From Dielma sp000508965 (GTDB lineage: Bacteria > Bacillota_I > Bacilli_A > Erysipelotrichales > Erysipelotrichaceae): a DNA stretch of 64,000 nucleotides. Of the stretch, positions 26,183-35,307 are shown in pieces; the stretch's first letter is position 1; every line of letters begins with the position of its first letter. The DNA is taken from assembly GCA_000508965.1 (NCBI GenBank), contig BAHV02000010.1, positions 248,001 through 312,000 of the forward strand, read 5' to 3'. The notes below the pieces were generated by a model. The model did no database searches. It worked only from the letters and a program-made list of their open reading frames with translations, and had not been told where the DNA came from. Position numbers and translations under genes: made by a program.

Positions 26183-26821
26183 ATGCGGAATTGGTTAGAT
26201 ACTTTATATAAGTTGAACTATTTTGATGCTTCAGAAACAGAAGGCTTTTATCAAATGCCTGTTATTAGATCTGAGTCTGTAATTCCTACTGATTTGATTG
26301 GATTCAATTACGCTGCCGGCCATGAAAATAAAGCAGTTGGAATTCATTGTTACTTAGATGACTATCAAATTCAGCGATTATGGAACAATCCGCTAAAGTA
26401 TGTGCCTTTGCTGAATCAATATCAATGTGTTTTTAGTCCAGATTATTCATTATATCTGGACATGCCAATAGCCATGAAGGTATGGAATACATACCGATCA
26501 AGACTAGTTGGCCAAGTTTTACAAAATCAAGGTGTTAGGGTGATACCAACAATTAGTTGGGCAGAGCCGGACACCTTTTCATTTTGCTTCGATGGCATTC
26601 CAATTGGCAGTATAGTGACTGTATCAACAATAGGTGTTAAGCGTAATGAGGTATCAATGGCAATCTGGAAGACAGGTATGGAAGCCATGATCGATAAAAT
26701 AAAACCATCAATGATATTGGTTTATGGTGGTGAAATTGATTATGATTACCGAGGAATTCCAGTAAAATATTATGAGAATAAGGTGATTGAGCGTATGAAA
26801 GAGTTGAAGGAAGTGATATAA
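26183..26821 (+). CDS. DUF4417 protein
   Basis: 212 residues matching DUF4417: FNYAAGHENKAVGIHCYLDD, LWNNPLKYVPLLNQYQCVFSP with YLDMP, VIPTISWAEPDTFSFCFDG, and VSTIGV. The function of this phage/mobile-element family is not known. AGGAGG ends 8 bases before the ATG at 26183; earlier GTG/ATG codons overlap that site. It lies after the structured RNA and before terS. Confidence 0.85.
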   Translation: MRNWLDTLYKLNYFDASETEGFYQMPVIRSESVIPTDLIGFNYAAGHENKAVGIHCYLDDYQIQRLWNNPLKYVPLLNQYQCVFSPDYSLYLDMPIAMKVWNTYRSRLVGQVLQNQGVRVIPTISWAEPDTFSFCFDGIPIGSIVTVSTIGVKRNEVSMAIWKTGMEAMIDKIKPSMILVYGGEIDYDYRGIPVKYYENKVIERMKELKEVI

Positions 26822-26822
26822 T

Positions 26823-27218
26823 ATGGGTGGTAGAGGTGCCAGCAGTGGAGTATCGAATAAAGGCAAAAAATATGGTACTGAATATACAACGCTTTTACAA
26901 TCAGGCAATATAAAGTTTGTTAGGTATAATGATGCAAGTTCAGCTAAAACACCTATGGAAACAATGACAAAAGGCCGAGTATATGTTACTGTAAACGATA
27001 AAAACGAATTGAAATCAATAACTTTATATGATAGTGATGGAAAAAGAATAAAACAAGTTGATCTGAGAGGTACGGCACATATGATAAATGGTGAAAAAGT
27101 ATTACCTCATAATCATGAAGGTTATGAACATGATGAAAAAGGTACAAAGAAATTAACTAAAAAAGAAAATGCACTTATTGCTAAAGTTAATAAAATATGG
27201 GAAAATAAAAGCGGATAG
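26823..27218 (+). CDS. MGGRGASSG-type phage protein of unknown function
   Basis: 131 residues. The MGGRGASSG N-terminus is typical of a family of small phage proteins often near head genes. The rest is a beta-rich domain (KGRVYVTVNDKNELKSITLY) with LPHNHEGYEH, a His cluster that could bind metal, and a basic C-terminus. It starts two bases after the DUF4417 stop and is AT-rich compared with the packaging genes. It may be a moron gene. Confidence 0.6.
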   Translation: MGGRGASSGVSNKGKKYGTEYTTLLQSGNIKFVRYNDASSAKTPMETMTKGRVYVTVNDKNELKSITLYDSDGKRIKQVDLRGTAHMINGEKVLPHNHEGYEHDEKGTKKLTKKENALIAKVNKIWENKSG

Positions 27219-27240
27219 TGATTAGTATAAGAGTGAGTAC

Positions 27241-27391
27241 AGTCCGATATTTATAAGCTAGATGGCGTGAAGCGTTAGAAATAAAGTAGCTAGCGAATGA
27301 TGCTTATATCTTTCAATGTTTGACATTGTACGGAAAGGGTTCGGTTGAAATCCGAAACGCTATCTGACATCTTGCCTTTACAAGATGTCTT
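27241..27391 (+). ncRNA. Candidate multibranch structured RNA with terminator
   Basis: TCCG (27243-27246) can pair with CGGA (27331-27334), enclosing a stem ATAAGC/GCTTAT (27253-27258 and 27302-27307, extended by GAT/ATC), an alternative GCTAG/CTAGC stem (27257-27261 and 27290-27294) and a CAATG/CATTG hairpin (27314-27328). TTCGG/CCGAA (27340-27344 and 27352-27356) follows, then a terminator GACATCTTG/CAAGATGTC (27366-27389) with TTTT. The stretch has no convincing open frame. Confidence 0.45.
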
Positions 27392-27417
27392 TTATTATGA
27401 TCATAAAATTATGCAAG

Positions 27418-27448
27418 GCAATCAATTCAATTTGATTGCTTTTTATTT
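27418..27448 (+). terminator. Second terminator before terS
   Basis: GCAATCAA (27418-27425) pairs with TTGATTGC (27432-27439) followed by TTTTTATTTTA. With the hairpin at 27366-27389 it makes two tandem terminators directly upstream of the terminase genes. Confidence 0.75.
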
Positions 27449-27470
27449 TATCAGGAGGTGGTGATATGAC

Positions 27471-28190
27471 TTGAAACCGAATTATGAAAAGCAGCGAACC
27501 GCTGCCTATGAATTATACCTGCAAGGCAAAAAATATCAAGAGATAGCGGATGCTGTTGGCGTTACTTTATCCGCCGTCAAGTCATGGGCTGCCCGATATT
27601 GGAGACAGGAAAAGTTGCGACCTAAAAAATCTAAGAAAGTTGCAACTAAGAAAAAGGGCGCACCCTATGGTAATAAAAATGCTACTGGCCCGCCAAGAAA
27701 TCAGCATGCGAGAAAACATGGACTGTTTAGTAAATGGCTGCCTGAGGAAGTACAGGAGATCGTTGGAGAGCTTAAGTCCCTTGATCCCTTAGACATTCTT
27801 TGGGGGAACATTCAGCTGCAGTACGCGGCGATTCTGAGGGCGCAGCGCATCATGTGGGTGAAGGATCAGAATGATAAAACGTCAGAGATGAACTTCGAAG
27901 GAGAAAAAGGTACGGGTTATCTTGTACAGATGGCATGGGATAAGCAAGCGGGTTTTATGGCTGCTCAGAGCCGTGCTATGAGTGAGCTGCGGTCGATGAT
28001 CAAGCAGTATGATGAGATGCTGCATAAGGACTGGAAAGCGGCCACAGAAGAGCAGAAAGCACGGATCGCACAGCTGAAGGCGCAAACAATTAAGCTGCAG
28101 GGAACTGATGATACTGAAGTCATGGAAAATGACGGATTCCTTGAAGCTTTAAACAGATCAGCAAAGGATGACTGGAATGAAGAAGGCTAA
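27471..28190 (+). CDS. terS: Phage terminase small subunit
   Basis: 239 residues. An N-terminal helix-turn-helix (YQEIADAVGVTLSAVKSWAA) binds the packaging site. A basic linker with the GAPYGNKNATGPP motif common in terminase small subunits comes next, followed by a helical oligomerisation region. It overlaps the large subunit gene by 23 bases. The start appears to be TTG at 27471; AGGAGG is 12 bases upstream, a little far, and a two-codon ATG-ACT-TGA mini-frame overlaps the TTG, which may lower initiation. Confidence 0.9.
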   Translation: MKPNYEKQRTAAYELYLQGKKYQEIADAVGVTLSAVKSWAARYWRQEKLRPKKSKKVATKKKGAPYGNKNATGPPRNQHARKHGLFSKWLPEEVQEIVGELKSLDPLDILWGNIQLQYAAILRAQRIMWVKDQNDKTSEMNFEGEKGTGYLVQMAWDKQAGFMAAQSRAMSELRSMIKQYDEMLHKDWKAATEEQKARIAQLKAQTIKLQGTDDTEVMENDGFLEALNRSAKDDWNEEG

Positions 28191-29469
28191 GTTCAAGTTT
28201 CAGCCTTTCAGCTTAAAGCAGCGAAAAGTGCTGAACTGGTGGTGTGCAGACAGTCCGGTAAAGGATATGGATGGCATCATTGCAGATGGTGCAATCCGTT
28301 CCGGAAAGACTGTTTCCATGTCCTTATCATTCATTCTCTGGGCTATGAGCAGCTTTGATGCACAAAACTTCGGTATGTGTGGGAAGACGATCGGAAGCTT
28401 TAGAAGAAATGTATTGTTCTGGCTCAAGCTGATGCTCCTAAGCCGTGGATACAGAGTCAAGGACTCACGAGCTGACAATCTGCTGATAGTGAGCCGTAAT
28501 GGTATAGAGAACTATTTTTATATCTTTGGCGGTAAGGATGAACGTTCACAAGATCTCATACAGGGTATCACTCTGGCTGGGGTCTTTTTTGATGAAGTAG
28601 CCTTGATGCCGGAAAGCTTTGTTAATCAAGCTACTGGCCGCTGCTCAGTGGCGGGTTCTAAGTTCTGGTTCAACTGCAATCCGGATGGACCAAAGCACTG
28701 GTTTTTGGTCAACTGGATCAAGAAGAAGGAGGAAAAGAACCTCATCTATCTGCATTTCACGATGGATGATAATTTATCTCTGTCAGAAGCAATAAAGAGC
28801 AGATACAAGGCAATGTATGTGGGTGTCTTTTATCAGCGATACATCTTAGGAATGTGGGTCGCTGCTGAAGGAGTTATCTTTAAGCAGCTTGCTGAAAATC
28901 CTCAGGCATGGGAATACAGCGGTGTGCTTCCGGCATTTCGATTTGTTAATATCGGTATTGATATTGGTGGTACACGATCTCATTCAACGCTGATTGCAAC
29001 AGGGATCACCCATGACTGGAAGGTAGTTACTTTTCGAGCTGAAAAGATAGAACATGCGAAAGGGATCGTATCTCCGGATATGATCTATAACCGATTAGAA
29101 GCTTTTGTCCAGCTGATCCAAGCAGAGGATAAAGTCAATGTTGATTATATTTTTGTGGACTGTGCTGAACAGGTCATCTTGAATGGTATCCGCATCCATA
29201 TGAGAGATGCCGGCTTTATGGTCGATGTAAGAGACAGTCGCAAGGTGGAAGGAAAGACAAGGATTCTTGCTTATCATGTACTGCTGAACACTCACCGCAT
29301 GAGCTTCAGGCAAGTGCCACTTGTGGTTGATGCATTGACGACAGCATTGTATGATGAGAAAAAGCATGAGGATACGATTTTAGATGACTTTACAACGGAT
29401 GTCGATACCTTTGATGGCCACTTTTACAGTTGGTCATTTTTTATTGATTACTTCGGTGCATTTAAGTAG
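28168..29469 (+). CDS. terL: Phage terminase large subunit
   Basis: 433 residues of the PBSX type. The ATPase domain has Walker A DGAIRSGKTV (~40-49) and Walker B GVFFDEVAL (~135-143). The C-terminal nuclease domain starts near NIGIDIGGTRSHS (~267) and has later acidic residues (VDYIFVDCAE). It cuts concatemers and drives DNA into the prohead through the portal encoded next. ATG at 28168 or 28177; both lie inside terS. Confidence 0.95.
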   Translation: MTGMKKAKFKFQPFSLKQRKVLNWWCADSPVKDMDGIIADGAIRSGKTVSMSLSFILWAMSSFDAQNFGMCGKTIGSFRRNVLFWLKLMLLSRGYRVKDSRADNLLIVSRNGIENYFYIFGGKDERSQDLIQGITLAGVFFDEVALMPESFVNQATGRCSVAGSKFWFNCNPDGPKHWFLVNWIKKKEEKNLIYLHFTMDDNLSLSEAIKSRYKAMYVGVFYQRYILGMWVAAEGVIFKQLAENPQAWEYSGVLPAFRFVNIGIDIGGTRSHSTLIATGITHDWKVVTFRAEKIEHAKGIVSPDMIYNRLEAFVQLIQAEDKVNVDYIFVDCAEQVILNGIRIHMRDAGFMVDVRDSRKVEGKTRILAYHVLLNTHRMSFRQVPLVVDALTTALYDEKKHEDTILDDFTTDVDTFDGHFYSWSFFIDYFGAFK

Positions 29470-29480
29470 GAGGTGAAGCG

Positions 29481-30908
29481 ATGGATGCAATATTACAGAT
29501 TTTAAGAGATGAAGGTTACAGCATATCGAATGACCTGGTTGGCTATTATTCAAAGATTGATCTATGGAAGAAATGGTGGGAGGGATATGTTCCTTCCGTG
29601 CATGATTACTCTCAGGCGATCCTTGACGGCAGCATCAGGACCTTTAAGCGGTACAGAATGAACATGGGAAAGAAAGTCAGTGAGGATTGGGCCAATCTCT
29701 TACTAACAAATAAGACACTCATCAACGTGGATGATGAAGCCTCACAGAAATATCTAGCCGGAGATGCGGTGGAGCAGAATGAAGGTGTTTTAGGTAATAA
29801 CCACTTCTGGGAGAACGCAAACTTATTGGTTGAGAATGCTTATGCTGCAGGTACGGGTGCTTTCGTTTTACGAGTGCATGAGGCTCAGTTAAAAGGAAGC
29901 ACACTTGTGGGCGGAAAGGTAAAGATCACTTATATTGATGATGCTGCCATGATCTATCCATTGTCATGGGATAAGGGAGAGATTACAGAATGTGCGTTTG
30001 GCTCCGTAAAGTATCTCAATGGTAAACGGCATCTATACCTGGAAAAACACTTACTCACAGCAACTGGATACAAAGTAGTGAATGAGTATTATAACTATGA
30101 ACAGGAAAAGCCGATCAAGGTCGTTGTTCCGGAAGGGCTTATAGAAGAGTTTCAAATTGTTTGCAGGCTGTTTTATATCGTTAAGCCGAATCTAGCCAAC
30201 AACATCTACAAGAACAGTCCACTAGGTTTATCTGTCTACGCTAATTCATTAGATCAGCTAGCAGCTTGTGATATAGCTTATGATAACTTTGTGTATGACT
30301 TTGTCTTAGGACGGAAGCGAGTGTTCATGAATCAGGACATTATCGCTCTGAAGGATGGTAAGCCTAATATCTCTGAAACCTTAGAAAATCGTTTGTTCTA
30401 TTCAATGGGACAGAAGATGCCTGATGAGAGTCAGCTCTTTCAGGAATACAACCCAGCTTTAAGGATCACAGAAAACAAAGAAGGCATTCAGACAGCCTTA
30501 GACATCCTTTCTGCGAATGTCGGCTTCGGACAGTCGAGGTATTCCTTCAATGACCGTACCATGACAACGGCCACTCAGTCGAAACTGTCCAATAAGGACC
30601 TTACAGAATCAGTAGCCAAGCAGCGTGTCATGATAGAAGAAGTCTTGAAAGGCTTAGTTAAAGCTATCCTGTGGCTAGGTCGTAATATCATCGGTGAAGC
30701 AGTCAATGAAGAAGCAAAAGTCACGATCACTTTCGACGATTCCATGTTCCAAGACATAGATGCTGAAAAGGCACAGTTCTTACAGGAAATTCGTGACGGT
30801 ATCCGTCAGAAGTGGGAGTACAGAGTGAAATACTTCGGTGAAGATGAAGCTACCGCAAAGCAGATGGTGCAGCCAGATGAGGAAATCGAGTTTCCGGAGG
30901 CTGAATAG
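29481..30908 (+). CDS. Phage portal protein (SPP1-like)
   Basis: 475 residues. The pattern DLWKKWWEGYVPSVHDY at the N-terminus, LANNIYKNSPLGLSVYANSL near 240 and the terminal acidic helix fit SPP1 gp6-family portals. Twelve copies form the DNA gate at one capsid vertex. AGGAGGTGA precedes the ATG. Its stop overlaps the GTG start of the minor capsid gene. Confidence 0.92.
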   Translation: MDAILQILRDEGYSISNDLVGYYSKIDLWKKWWEGYVPSVHDYSQAILDGSIRTFKRYRMNMGKKVSEDWANLLLTNKTLINVDDEASQKYLAGDAVEQNEGVLGNNHFWENANLLVENAYAAGTGAFVLRVHEAQLKGSTLVGGKVKITYIDDAAMIYPLSWDKGEITECAFGSVKYLNGKRHLYLEKHLLTATGYKVVNEYYNYEQEKPIKVVVPEGLIEEFQIVCRLFYIVKPNLANNIYKNSPLGLSVYANSLDQLAACDIAYDNFVYDFVLGRKRVFMNQDIIALKDGKPNISETLENRLFYSMGQKMPDESQLFQEYNPALRITENKEGIQTALDILSANVGFGQSRYSFNDRTMTTATQSKLSNKDLTESVAKQRVMIEEVLKGLVKAILWLGRNIIGEAVNEEAKVTITFDDSMFQDIDAEKAQFLQEIRDGIRQKWEYRVKYFGEDEATAKQMVQPDEEIEFPEAE

Positions 30909-32596
30909 TGCTTGATCCTGTTAAACTACTGAAGGTGCCTGATGAGCTTGTACAGTTATTCTATGATTTAGAAACCGACATATTGAAGGACATAGCCGAG
31001 CGTCTGGTACTCAATGACTTTAAGCTGTCACCTACCTCTGCATACCGACTGAAAAAACTGAATGAACTTGGCTTGCATCAGGATGCAGTCATCAAGAAGA
31101 TAGCAACCATCTTGAAAGAGAGTGAGAAGAAGGTCAAGAAAGCAGTAACTGATACCTCTTATCAAAACATCCGTTCTGACAATGAGCAGCTGAAGCAGTA
31201 TGACCTATTCAGTAATTCCTCTTACGATACTGGCGAGTTGCGTGACATCATGATGAAGGGTATCAGACAAACCAACGGTGAGCTGAAAAACATCACAAAG
31301 TCAATGGCAGCGGCAGCCAGTAAGACCTATGAGAGAGCCTTAGACAATGCTTATTTGAAAGTACGATCAGGTGCTTACTCATACACTGAGGCTATAAATA
31401 CTGCCGTTGAGGACCTCGCTAAGAAAGGAATGGAGACTTTTACCTATAAGTCAGGCAAGCGTGAGCAAGTAGCTTCTGTGGTCCGTAGGGCGGTGTTAAC
31501 AGGTGTGAATAAGACAGCCATTGAAGCCCAGCTGAAGAACTTATCAAACATGGGCATGAATCTTGTTAGGACTACTCAGCACTTAGGCGCACGTCCTTCA
31601 CATGAGGTATGGCAAGGTAAAACGTTTTATATTGGTGAACCGGTAGATGGGTACCAGAGTTTAGAAGAAGGTACGGGATATGGCACCGGTGAAGGACTGG
31701 GAGGCTGGAACTGTCGGCATGGCATCAGGATCGCATTAGAAGAAATGGGAATCAGCTATACCGAACAGCCGATTGATATTGAAGAGAACAATCGCATCTA
31801 TAAGCTGGAACAGCAGCAGCGTTACAATGAACGCATGATCCGAGAATGGAAGCGGAGGAGTGATATAAAAAAGGCTGGTGGTCAGGAGCATGCAAAAGAA
31901 AGTAGGAAGGTTAAGGAATGGAATGCAAGACAGGAAAGCTTCATTAAGGCACATCCTGAACTGAAACGGCAGATCAATAGGGAAAGTATTCTAAAAGCTT
32001 CTGTCTCGCCAAGATATAAAGCTTATGACATTCAAAATGATGAATATCCTACAGACTATAGAGAGTACAGTGATATTGAAATTAATAACATATTTGAAAA
32101 GAATGAAAAACTACTTGATTCTATTTTTCCTAATGTAAAGACAGCGTGGACTGGAAAAATCAATTATGATGAAGATTCTTTTAACACTGCTTTAAGTAAA
32201 AATTTATCTATTACTGTCTCACATAAGACGTCACCAAGCATTATTTTACATGAATTAGTTCATGCTCGGTCAGCGGGACATGAAATGAAGTTATTTGCTG
32301 AAAATAAAGTGATTGAAGAAACTTCTGTTCATTTGTTGACTCAAGAAATAAGTAAGCAGAAAGGTTATTCAATTATTATAAGTGGTTGGGAAAAACATGT
32401 TGATATGTTAAAAGAACTAAACAACCTTTCTGAATTTTCAAATACCGACTATGAATTTGCGATAAAGCTGTTAGAACAACCTATGTCAAAGCGATTAGAG
32501 TGGCTTGAAGAAAATGTTTATGCTAAAATGATGCAAAAGGATGCTATGTCCATGAGCGAAGCTATAAAAATATTAGAAAAATTAGGGGGACGCTAA
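30908..32596 (+). CDS. Phage minor capsid protein 2 with C-terminal HExxH domain
   Basis: 562 residues. The first ~320 residues match the phage minor capsid protein 2 family (VRRAVLTGVNKTAIEAQL, TTQHLGARPSHEVWQGKTF, then GYGTGEGLGGWNCRHG). From about residue 370 a separate AT-rich domain follows with HELVHA (zincin-like HExxH at 448-452) and a downstream Glu-rich helix (IEETSVH). Extra C-terminal enzymatic or toxin-like domains are known on phage head-morphogenesis proteins. GTG start; GGAGG upstream in the portal 3' end. The junction suggests a domain acquired by fusion. Confidence 0.85.
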   Translation: MLDPVKLLKVPDELVQLFYDLETDILKDIAERLVLNDFKLSPTSAYRLKKLNELGLHQDAVIKKIATILKESEKKVKKAVTDTSYQNIRSDNEQLKQYDLFSNSSYDTGELRDIMMKGIRQTNGELKNITKSMAAAASKTYERALDNAYLKVRSGAYSYTEAINTAVEDLAKKGMETFTYKSGKREQVASVVRRAVLTGVNKTAIEAQLKNLSNMGMNLVRTTQHLGARPSHEVWQGKTFYIGEPVDGYQSLEEGTGYGTGEGLGGWNCRHGIRIALEEMGISYTEQPIDIEENNRIYKLEQQQRYNERMIREWKRRSDIKKAGGQEHAKESRKVKEWNARQESFIKAHPELKRQINRESILKASVSPRYKAYDIQNDEYPTDYREYSDIEINNIFEKNEKLLDSIFPNVKTAWTGKINYDEDSFNTALSKNLSITVSHKTSPSIILHELVHARSAGHEMKLFAENKVIEETSVHLLTQEISKQKGYSIIISGWEKHVDMLKELNNLSEFSNTDYEFAIKLLEQPMSKRLEWLEENVYAKMMQKDAMSMSEAIKILEKLGGR

Positions 32597-32597
32597 A

Positions 32598-32780
32598 ATG
32601 AACAGATTTGATGAACTTTATGATAGATTTCAGCAAGTGGATAAGATGAGTTCAGAAGAAATAAAAAAGTTAATGATAGATCTCAAAGAATATCATTTAT
32701 CGAATCCTGATCCCTCGGAGTTTTCACATGATTGGAATCCATTGATGATGATCCATGTAGTAGCTCATTATCTTAACTAA
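32598..32780 (+). CDS. Small acidic protein after the HExxH fusion (60 aa)
   Basis: 60 residues, acidic, mostly helical (FDELYDRFQQVDKMSSEEI). Starts one base after the minor capsid gene. Not recognised. Position and charge would suit an immunity or chaperone protein for the C-terminal zincin-like domain, by analogy with toxin-immunity pairs; this is inference only. Confidence 0.5.
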   Translation: MNRFDELYDRFQQVDKMSSEEIKKLMIDLKEYHLSNPDPSEFSHDWNPLMMIHVVAHYLN

Positions 32781-32850
32781 TGTCAGAAATACGGTAATCT
32801 TAAAGGTATGTGAAGAATCTTATAAATAAAAAAGGAGATAATGTAGTGGC

Positions 32851-33102
32851 GTGCAAAGCTATGATGATTTGATAAAAAGAAATGAAGACTTATGGAATAG
32901 GCTTAAAGATGACTCTATGTCTAAAACAGTTACTAGAAAAGAAGTACAAAAACTAGTTCAGGATATGGTTGAATTTGTGGAAGAAGATCATCCTGCTAAT
33001 GAGATAGCAACGTTTTATCCATTAGGGTGTATCGAGAGCTTAGGTTTTTTATTGGATGATTCAAATCCTGAAAAATCACATAAATTCAGTGATGATGAAT
33101 AA
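32851..33102 (+). CDS. Small acidic hypothetical protein (83 aa)
   Basis: 83 residues, very acidic (VEFVEEDHPANE near the middle). GTG start at 32851, with AAAGGAG about 14 bases upstream, longer than ideal. It belongs to the AT-rich insert with the preceding gene, between the minor capsid and scaffold genes. Function unknown. Confidence 0.45.
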   Translation: MQSYDDLIKRNEDLWNRLKDDSMSKTVTRKEVQKLVQDMVEFVEEDHPANEIATFYPLGCIESLGFLLDDSNPEKSHKFSDDE

Positions 33103-33138
33103 ATAGATTCCACTAACTCTCAGGAGGAAATTAAGCAT

Positions 33139-33204
33139 GTGATAAAGTATGATGACAACATAAAAATCATTGAGATTGACTATTGTGAAGAGGCATCTGA
33201 ATAA
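33139..33204 (+). CDS. Possible 21-residue peptide
   Basis: GTG start preceded by AGGAGG at a good distance; encodes 21 residues, Ile and acidic-rich. It may be a decayed remnant or a leader peptide for the next gene. Weak evidence. Confidence 0.25.
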   Translation: MIKYDDNIKIIEIDYCEEASE

Positions 33205-33241
33205 AGGGTGCTTTTCTTTTATCTTGAAGGAAGGTGATGAG

Positions 33242-33430
33242 GTGTGTGAACATGCCTATGTAAAAACGATTGATAAGACCTATTATGACCATGAATTAAA
33301 ATGCAGGGTTCTCATTGAAGAGAGTACCTGCATTTTTTGTGGTCGAAAACAGAAAGAAAGGAGCATCTATATGGACCCGCCAAGACGGAAGCTGCCTAAA
33401 TTCATTAAAGATGATCTATCAAATTTCTAG
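33242..33430 (+). CDS. Small zinc-finger-like phage protein (62 aa)
   Basis: 62 residues with CEH near the start, Cys in KCRVL and CIFCG near residue 34, plausibly one zinc site; the C-terminus is basic (DPPRRKLPKF). The GTG at 33242 follows AAGGAAGGTG. Common as a small filler between capsid and scaffold genes; function unknown. Confidence 0.5.
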   Translation: MCEHAYVKTIDKTYYDHELKCRVLIEESTCIFCGRKQKERSIYMDPPRRKLPKFIKDDLSNF

Positions 33431-33530
33431 CCCTGAGCATGGCATATAAACTGCTGCTTGTCCCGCATATGACATTTAAACTATGCCCCTACCGGAGAGA
33501 ACCGGATATAAAAAACACAGGAGAAAACAT

Positions 33531-34100
33531 ATGGAATGGTTAAAAGAATTTTTAGGTGATGAATTATATGCACAGGTATCTGAAAAACTTCAAGGCAACG
33601 ATAAAGTAAAGCTTGCCAATCTGGCCAGTGGTGAGTATGTTGCCAAGCAGAAATATACAGATAAGGAGTCTGAGGTCGCTACCCTGAATACTGAGCTTAC
33701 AGCTTTAAAGGATGCGGCTAAAAAGTTTGAAGGAATCGATGTTGATGCACTGAATCAGAAAATCAAAGATCTTGAAACAAATTCTGCGAAAGAGATTGAA
33801 AAGGTAAAACGTGAATCAGTAGCAAAGGAACTCTTATCTGGATATAAATTCACATCAAAATTAGCACAGGAATCAGCACTCAACAAACTCTTATCAAAGG
33901 ATCTAAAGCTAGATGGAGATAAGCTGCTGGGAGCAGATGATTTCATGAAGTCATTACAAACTGAATGTCCTGAGGCATTCGTTACGGCTGAAGGTGGTAC
34001 TAAGCCACCAGTAGTCGTAAACACAGGTGGATCGCATGAAGGCGGACAGCCGGCACAGACACCTTCATTGGAATCTGCTATCTCAGATTTTTATAAATAA
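33531..34100 (+). CDS. Phage scaffold protein (GP20-like)
   Basis: 189 residues: an amphipathic start (MEWLKEFLGDELYAQVSEKL), a central coiled coil (~45-95) and a disordered Pro/Gly-rich tail. This is the layout of GP20-type scaffolds that guide capsid assembly and then leave. The ATG at 33531 has CAGGAG nearby. The major capsid gene follows 15 bases downstream. Confidence 0.82.
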   Translation: MEWLKEFLGDELYAQVSEKLQGNDKVKLANLASGEYVAKQKYTDKESEVATLNTELTALKDAAKKFEGIDVDALNQKIKDLETNSAKEIEKVKRESVAKELLSGYKFTSKLAQESALNKLLSKDLKLDGDKLLGADDFMKSLQTECPEAFVTAEGGTKPPVVVNTGGSHEGGQPAQTPSLESAISDFYK

Positions 34101-34115
34101 AGGAGGGCAAAATAA

Positions 34116-35084
34116 ATGCCATTAACATTAGCACAAGCAAAAGTCGGACTGGCCGACAAGGTCGATCAGGCCGTCATTGATGAGTTTCGTCGCTCATCGT
34201 TATTATTAGACCGATTAGTATTTGACAATGCAGTATCACCGGGAACGGGAGGCTCTACGCTGACCTATGGATACATTCGCTTAAAGACACCATCCGTTGC
34301 CGCAGGTCGTGCACTGAACAGTGAATACGTACCGGGTGAAGCAATCAAGGAAAAAGCAACCACGGATCTAAAAATCATGGGTGGCAGCTTCCAGGTTGAC
34401 CGTGTACTAGAAGACACTGCAGCACAATCAGAGATCGCATTCCAGGTATCAGAAAAAACAAAGGCAACAGCCAATCAGTTCCACAATGAAGTGATCAATG
34501 GTGATTCTACCTCAAAGGAAACAGACTTTGACGGCTTGGACAAGATCCTTACCGGTACAGATACTGAGTTCAAACCAACTTCAGGCGTTGACTTATCAAC
34601 ATCAGCTGCCATGACCACAAACTTTGATGAGTTCTTGGATAACATGCTTACCTTCATTTCTAAGCTTGATGGTAAACCTGATATGCTGCTGATGAACTCA
34701 ACGATGTTAGTCAAGATGAAATCCGTAGCCCGCCGTGCTGGTTATTACAGTCGTACAGAGAATGCCTTTGGTGCATCGGTGGATAATTGGGACGGTATTC
34801 CTATGGTAGACTTAGAAAACTACTATGACGGTACTAAGACAAGTCCTATTGTTGCAATCGCTGCGGACGGAACGACAGACATCTATGCGGTACGCATTAG
34901 CTTAGACGGATTCCACGGTGTATCGCCAACCGGCAATAAGATCATCAAGACTTATCTGCCACGCAAGGATGAACCAGGTGCAGTCAAAAAAGGTGAAGTT
35001 GAATTAGTTGCCGGTATCGCACTGAAGAACTCGAAACGAGCTGGTGTATTCAGAGGAATCAAAGTTGCACCGGCATCGAACTAG
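34116..35084 (+). CDS. Major capsid protein (HK97 fold)
   Basis: 322 residues. Gly/Ser-rich N-terminal strand (SPGTGGSTLTYGYIR), a long helical spine (ATANQFHNEVINGDS) and a C-terminal beta region ending KRAGVFRGIKVAP fit HK97-type capsid proteins. It follows a scaffold gene and precedes connector genes, the expected position. AGGAGGG precedes the ATG. Confidence 0.88.
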   Translation: MPLTLAQAKVGLADKVDQAVIDEFRRSSLLLDRLVFDNAVSPGTGGSTLTYGYIRLKTPSVAAGRALNSEYVPGEAIKEKATTDLKIMGGSFQVDRVLEDTAAQSEIAFQVSEKTKATANQFHNEVINGDSTSKETDFDGLDKILTGTDTEFKPTSGVDLSTSAAMTTNFDEFLDNMLTFISKLDGKPDMLLMNSTMLVKMKSVARRAGYYSRTENAFGASVDNWDGIPMVDLENYYDGTKTSPIVAIAADGTTDIYAVRISLDGFHGVSPTGNKIIKTYLPRKDEPGAVKKGEVELVAGIALKNSKRAGVFRGIKVAPASN

Positions 35085-35095
35085 GAGGAGCAAAC

Positions 35096-35305
35096 ATGGA
35101 AAAATATATCGTAAAGACACCAGTGAAGAACTTTACCGGTGTTTCATGGGGTTTAGCCTTTGTGGGCGGTAAGTCTGTCGAATTTGAAGATAAGATCCTG
35201 TTTGATAAATTAATACAAAAAGGATATAAAGGTGAGGTCATCACAGAAAAGAAGAAGCCAGCAAAGAATGATTCTGATCAGAAAGACAAGTCTGAAACTG
35301 AATAG
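35096..35305 (+). CDS. Small head protein (69 aa)
   Basis: 69 residues; a compact beta N-terminus (KNFTGVSWGLAFVGGKSVEF) and a Lys/Asp-rich tail. Proteins of this form often follow the capsid gene and may decorate or stabilise the head. AGGAGG precedes the ATG. Confidence 0.6.
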   Translation: MEKYIVKTPVKNFTGVSWGLAFVGGKSVEFEDKILFDKLIQKGYKGEVITEKKKPAKNDSDQKDKSETE

Positions 35306-35307
35306 CT

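Noticed and set aside
27336..27360. tRNA-like T-arm (GGGTTCGG...CCGAA)
   Set aside because: No acceptor stem, D-arm, anticodon arm or CCA context can be built around it.
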